Positions 62,542 to 64,000 of a stretch of DNA of 64,000 nucleotides are shown piece after piece (the stretch's first letter is position 1; each line of letters begins with the position of its first letter). The DNA is taken from the NCBI RefSeq assembly GCF_014199335.1, contig NZ_JACIJI010000003.1, positions 62,001 to 126,000 of the forward strand, in the 5' to 3' direction. The notes beneath the pieces were generated by a model. The model did not search any database, was not told the origin of the DNA, and was given only the letters and a program-made list of their open reading frames with translations. This DNA is from Stakelama sediminis (GTDB taxonomy: Bacteria; Pseudomonadota; Alphaproteobacteria; Sphingomonadales; Sphingomonadaceae). The translations under genes and the position numbers were made by a program.

Positions 62542-62631
62542 GTCATTGCGAACCCGGCTTCATGTCGGGGGAAGCAATCCAGAGATGTTTGCGAACAGGA
62601 CTGCCGCGTCGCTGACGCTCCTCGCAGTGAC
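62542..62631. repeat. Palindromic intergenic element after tyrA
   Basis: About 90 bases bounded by GTCATTGCGA (62542-62551) and its near-complement TCGCAGTGAC (62622-62631), with GAAGCAATCCAGAG inside and a small CCCG...CGGG hairpin near the left end. This form (terminal GTCATTGCGA, internal GAAGCAATCC) is that of a dispersed palindromic repeat in proteobacterial genomes. It fills nearly all the gap between tyrA and plsC and could act as a bidirectional terminator or RNA hairpin. Only one copy noticed in the window. Confidence 0.75.
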
Positions 62632-62634
62632 AGA

Positions 62635-63336
62635 TTATCCTCTTCGCACCACATCACCGTCCAGCACATTGATCGCGGCATGGACGCGCGCTTCCACTTC
62701 CCTGCGTGGCAATCCCGGCGGGATCGGCTCGCCGAAGCGCATTGTCACGATACCGGGACGCTTGGCACCCTTGCGCGGCCAGAGCCTGCCCGTATCCACC
62801 GCCACCGGCACCACCGGCAGGTCGAGCGCACGGTACAGCCCCGCAAAACCGGATCGCAGCGGCGGCTGCTCACCCGGCGCAACCCGTGTCCCCTCCGGAA
62901 AAATCAACACCGAACGCCCTTCGCCGAGCGCTGCACGCGCATCGCGCATCATCGCGCGCAATGCCTTTGCCGACGCCGCGCGATCGACCGGAATCGTGCC
63001 ATAACGCCGCGCCGCCCAGCCCCAGACCGGGATATTTGCCAGTTCGCGTTTCAGCACCACTGCCGGGGCATCCAGCCTTCGCGCCAGTTCCAGCGTCTCG
63101 AACATCGACTGATGCTTGCCCGCATAGAGTGCCGGGCGATCAAGCGGCGCCCCCTCCACGCGTACCCTGATTCCCAGAATATACCGCGCGCACCAGCGTT
63201 GCAGCGCCGTCCATCGATGCGCGTACCAGCGCAGCGCCCCGCGACCGAACAGCGCCGGGATCGGCACCGCCAGCACGATCGGCACCGACAGGCCGTAAAA
63301 GACCAGCGCGAACAGCCAGGAGCGCAGTTGGTTCAT
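62635..63336 (-). CDS. plsC: 1-acyl-sn-glycerol-3-phosphate acyltransferase (PlsC-type)
   Basis: 233 residues from ATG 63336, which overlaps the YdcF stop (ATGA). N-terminal membrane helix, then the catalytic box KHQSMFET (H75-x4-Glu80; HxxxxD in other members) and FPEGTRVAPGEQ, the phosphate-binding motif. Adds the second acyl chain to lysophosphatidate. The HX4E form is common in alphaproteobacterial homologues, so this is not a damaged site. Confidence 0.91.
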   Translation of the reverse strand: MNQLRSWLFALVFYGLSVPIVLAVPIPALFGRGALRWYAHRWTALQRWCARYILGIRVRVEGAPLDRPALYAGKHQSMFETLELARRLDAPAVVLKRELANIPVWGWAARRYGTIPVDRAASAKALRAMMRDARAALGEGRSVLIFPEGTRVAPGEQPPLRSGFAGLYRALDLPVVPVAVDTGRLWPRKGAKRPGIVTMRFGEPIPPGLPRREVEARVHAAINVLDGDVVRRG

Positions 63337-63869
63337 ACGCCCCCCAGTCCCAGCCAAAGCGCCACCCGCCGGATGAGGTATTTGTTATATTCGCTGAACA
63401 GCATCATCAGGCTGGGCGTGCTTTCCACCGGATCGCCGATGATCTTTATCCCCGGTCCCAGCGCATGGACCAGTTCCATCCGCGCACGCGGCATGTGCCA
63501 GTTGGACGTCACCAGCCGCAGGCTGTGATAATCATGCTGTTGCACCCAGCGCGCAGTTTCCTCTCCATTGGAACGCGTATCCACCGCCTCATGCCCCAGA
63601 TCGATGCAACAGGAAAACAGCTTTGGCGACACATGATATTCGAGCGCCAGTTCAACCGGACGCACCTCCCGGTCGACACCGGTGATGAGCAGCCGTTTGG
63701 CGGCATGATGCTGCAACAGGTACAGACCCCGGTCGATCCGCCCCGCACCGCCGGTGGGCACGACGATGGCATCGGTAATCCCGCCGTTGAGCGGTTTGCC
63801 GAGCGACAGCATGAAGACCGCAAAGCCCAGCAGCCACAGCACCAATATGGCGGCGACAGCGCGAATCAT
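63333..63869 (-). CDS. YdcF/ElyC-family protein
   Basis: 178 residues from ATG 63869, overlapping the ftsX stop (TGATG). N-terminal helix (MIRAVAAILVLWLLGFAVFM), then a DUF218 domain: DAIVVPTGGAGRIDRGLYLL, KRLLITGV, and SNGEETARWVQQHDYHSLRL followed by LVTSNWHMPRA. Such proteins influence peptidoglycan or lipid-carrier metabolism in E. coli (ElyC, SanA); the reaction is unknown. Its place after ftsX and before plsC points to an envelope role. Confidence 0.87.
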   Translation of the reverse strand: MIRAVAAILVLWLLGFAVFMLSLGKPLNGGITDAIVVPTGGAGRIDRGLYLLQHHAAKRLLITGVDREVRPVELALEYHVSPKLFSCCIDLGHEAVDTRSNGEETARWVQQHDYHSLRLVTSNWHMPRARMELVHALGPGIKIIGDPVESTPSLMMLFSEYNKYLIRRVALWLGLGGV

Positions 63870-64000
63870 CACAACTGACTCTTCAGCGTGCGGACCACCG
63901 ACAACCGCGCCGCCGCCATCGCCATCAGCGCGAAAACGAACGGCACCGCGACAAGGATTGCCCAATCCGCAGGTGTCAGTACCATGGTGTTCATCATCTG
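63869..64000 (-). CDS. ftsX: Cell-division protein FtsX, C-terminal end (partial)
   Basis: Only the last 43 codons are inside the window; the gene continues past 64000. The visible part has a hydrophobic helix (DWAILVAVPFVFALMAMAAA) followed by RLSVVRTLKSQL, like the last helix and basic tail of FtsX permeases. The product works with FtsE to activate septal peptidoglycan hydrolases. The stop overlaps the YdcF start (TGATG). The call rests on the short tail plus the downstream order. Confidence 0.65.
   Translation of the reverse strand, partial: QMMNTMVLTPADWAILVAVPFVFALMAMAAARLSVVRTLKSQL

Overview
The window is GC-rich, densely coded chromosomal DNA of an alphaproteobacterium. Gene content and order fit the Sphingomonadales best: a short-form hisG next to hisD, ftsX-ydcF-plsC beside tyrA-hisC and metX-metW, a PrsK/PrsR exopolysaccharide control pair, COQ4-type and DUF2332 proteins, and a receptor-Sel1-PiuC-PepSY iron operon. 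This placement is inferred from families and order; no 16S or tRNA gene is present. No plasmid, phage, CRISPR array or insertion sequence was seen, and no gap between genes exceeds about 180 bases.

Layout. 1-4.7 kb: a small secreted protein, an MHS-type transporter coupled to a secreted helical-repeat protein, and alanine racemase. 4.7-10.9 kb: a complete cytochrome bd locus, with cydA-cydB-cydX (the last a 38-residue gene) divergent from cydD-cydC around a perfect FNR-type box. 10.9-16.1 kb: recF, a coiled-coil lipoprotein, a carboxymuconolactone-decarboxylase-like protein, a COQ4 homologue under a 22-bp palindrome, a small secreted protein, dnaN and an outer-membrane barrel. 16.2-20 kb: an IalB-like secreted protein, rlmN, an MlaA homologue and a TSUP permease. 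20-25 kb: a Fur-boxed iron operon (TonB receptor, Sel1 protein, PiuC hydroxylase, PepSY membrane protein). 25-28.3 kb: cobaltochelatase cobS-cobT plus a ribbon-helix-helix protein.

28.3-31.5 kb: an HxlR regulator divergent from a VOC/DUF1428 cluster that carries two gene remnants, one of a glutathione S-transferase and one of an AHSA1-type gene. 31.5-36.1 kb: a DnaJ-domain protein divergent from a tightly overlapped bolA-GST-pirin-hydrolase operon, then DUF2332. 36.2-41.8 kb: hisG-hisD-MFS, a CDP-diacylglycerol diphosphatase lipoprotein, nusB with a DUF4169 protein, and a DUF815 ATPase. 41.9-51.8 kb: polysaccharide functions, namely a sugar transferase, PrsK, PrsR and a TPR protein in one operon, then manC with an HNH protein, and a flippase. 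51.8-64 kb: polA, a class-A-beta-lactamase-like lipoprotein, a Na+/H+ antiporter, a carboxylesterase, metX-metW, hisC-tyrA, an intergenic palindromic element, plsC, a YdcF protein and the end of ftsX.

Themes: low-oxygen respiration (cydABX with its assembly exporter CydDC under an FNR box), iron acquisition (Fur-controlled piu operon), envelope and exopolysaccharide building (Prs operon, ManC, flippase, MlaA, PlsC, Cdh), and amino-acid biosynthesis (His, Met, Tyr). Most of the window is ordinary core genome. The points most worth a second look are the unlisted small genes, the regulatory palindromes, the decayed VOC cluster, the beta-lactamase-like lipoprotein with a longer omega-loop region, and the HNH gene coupled to manC.
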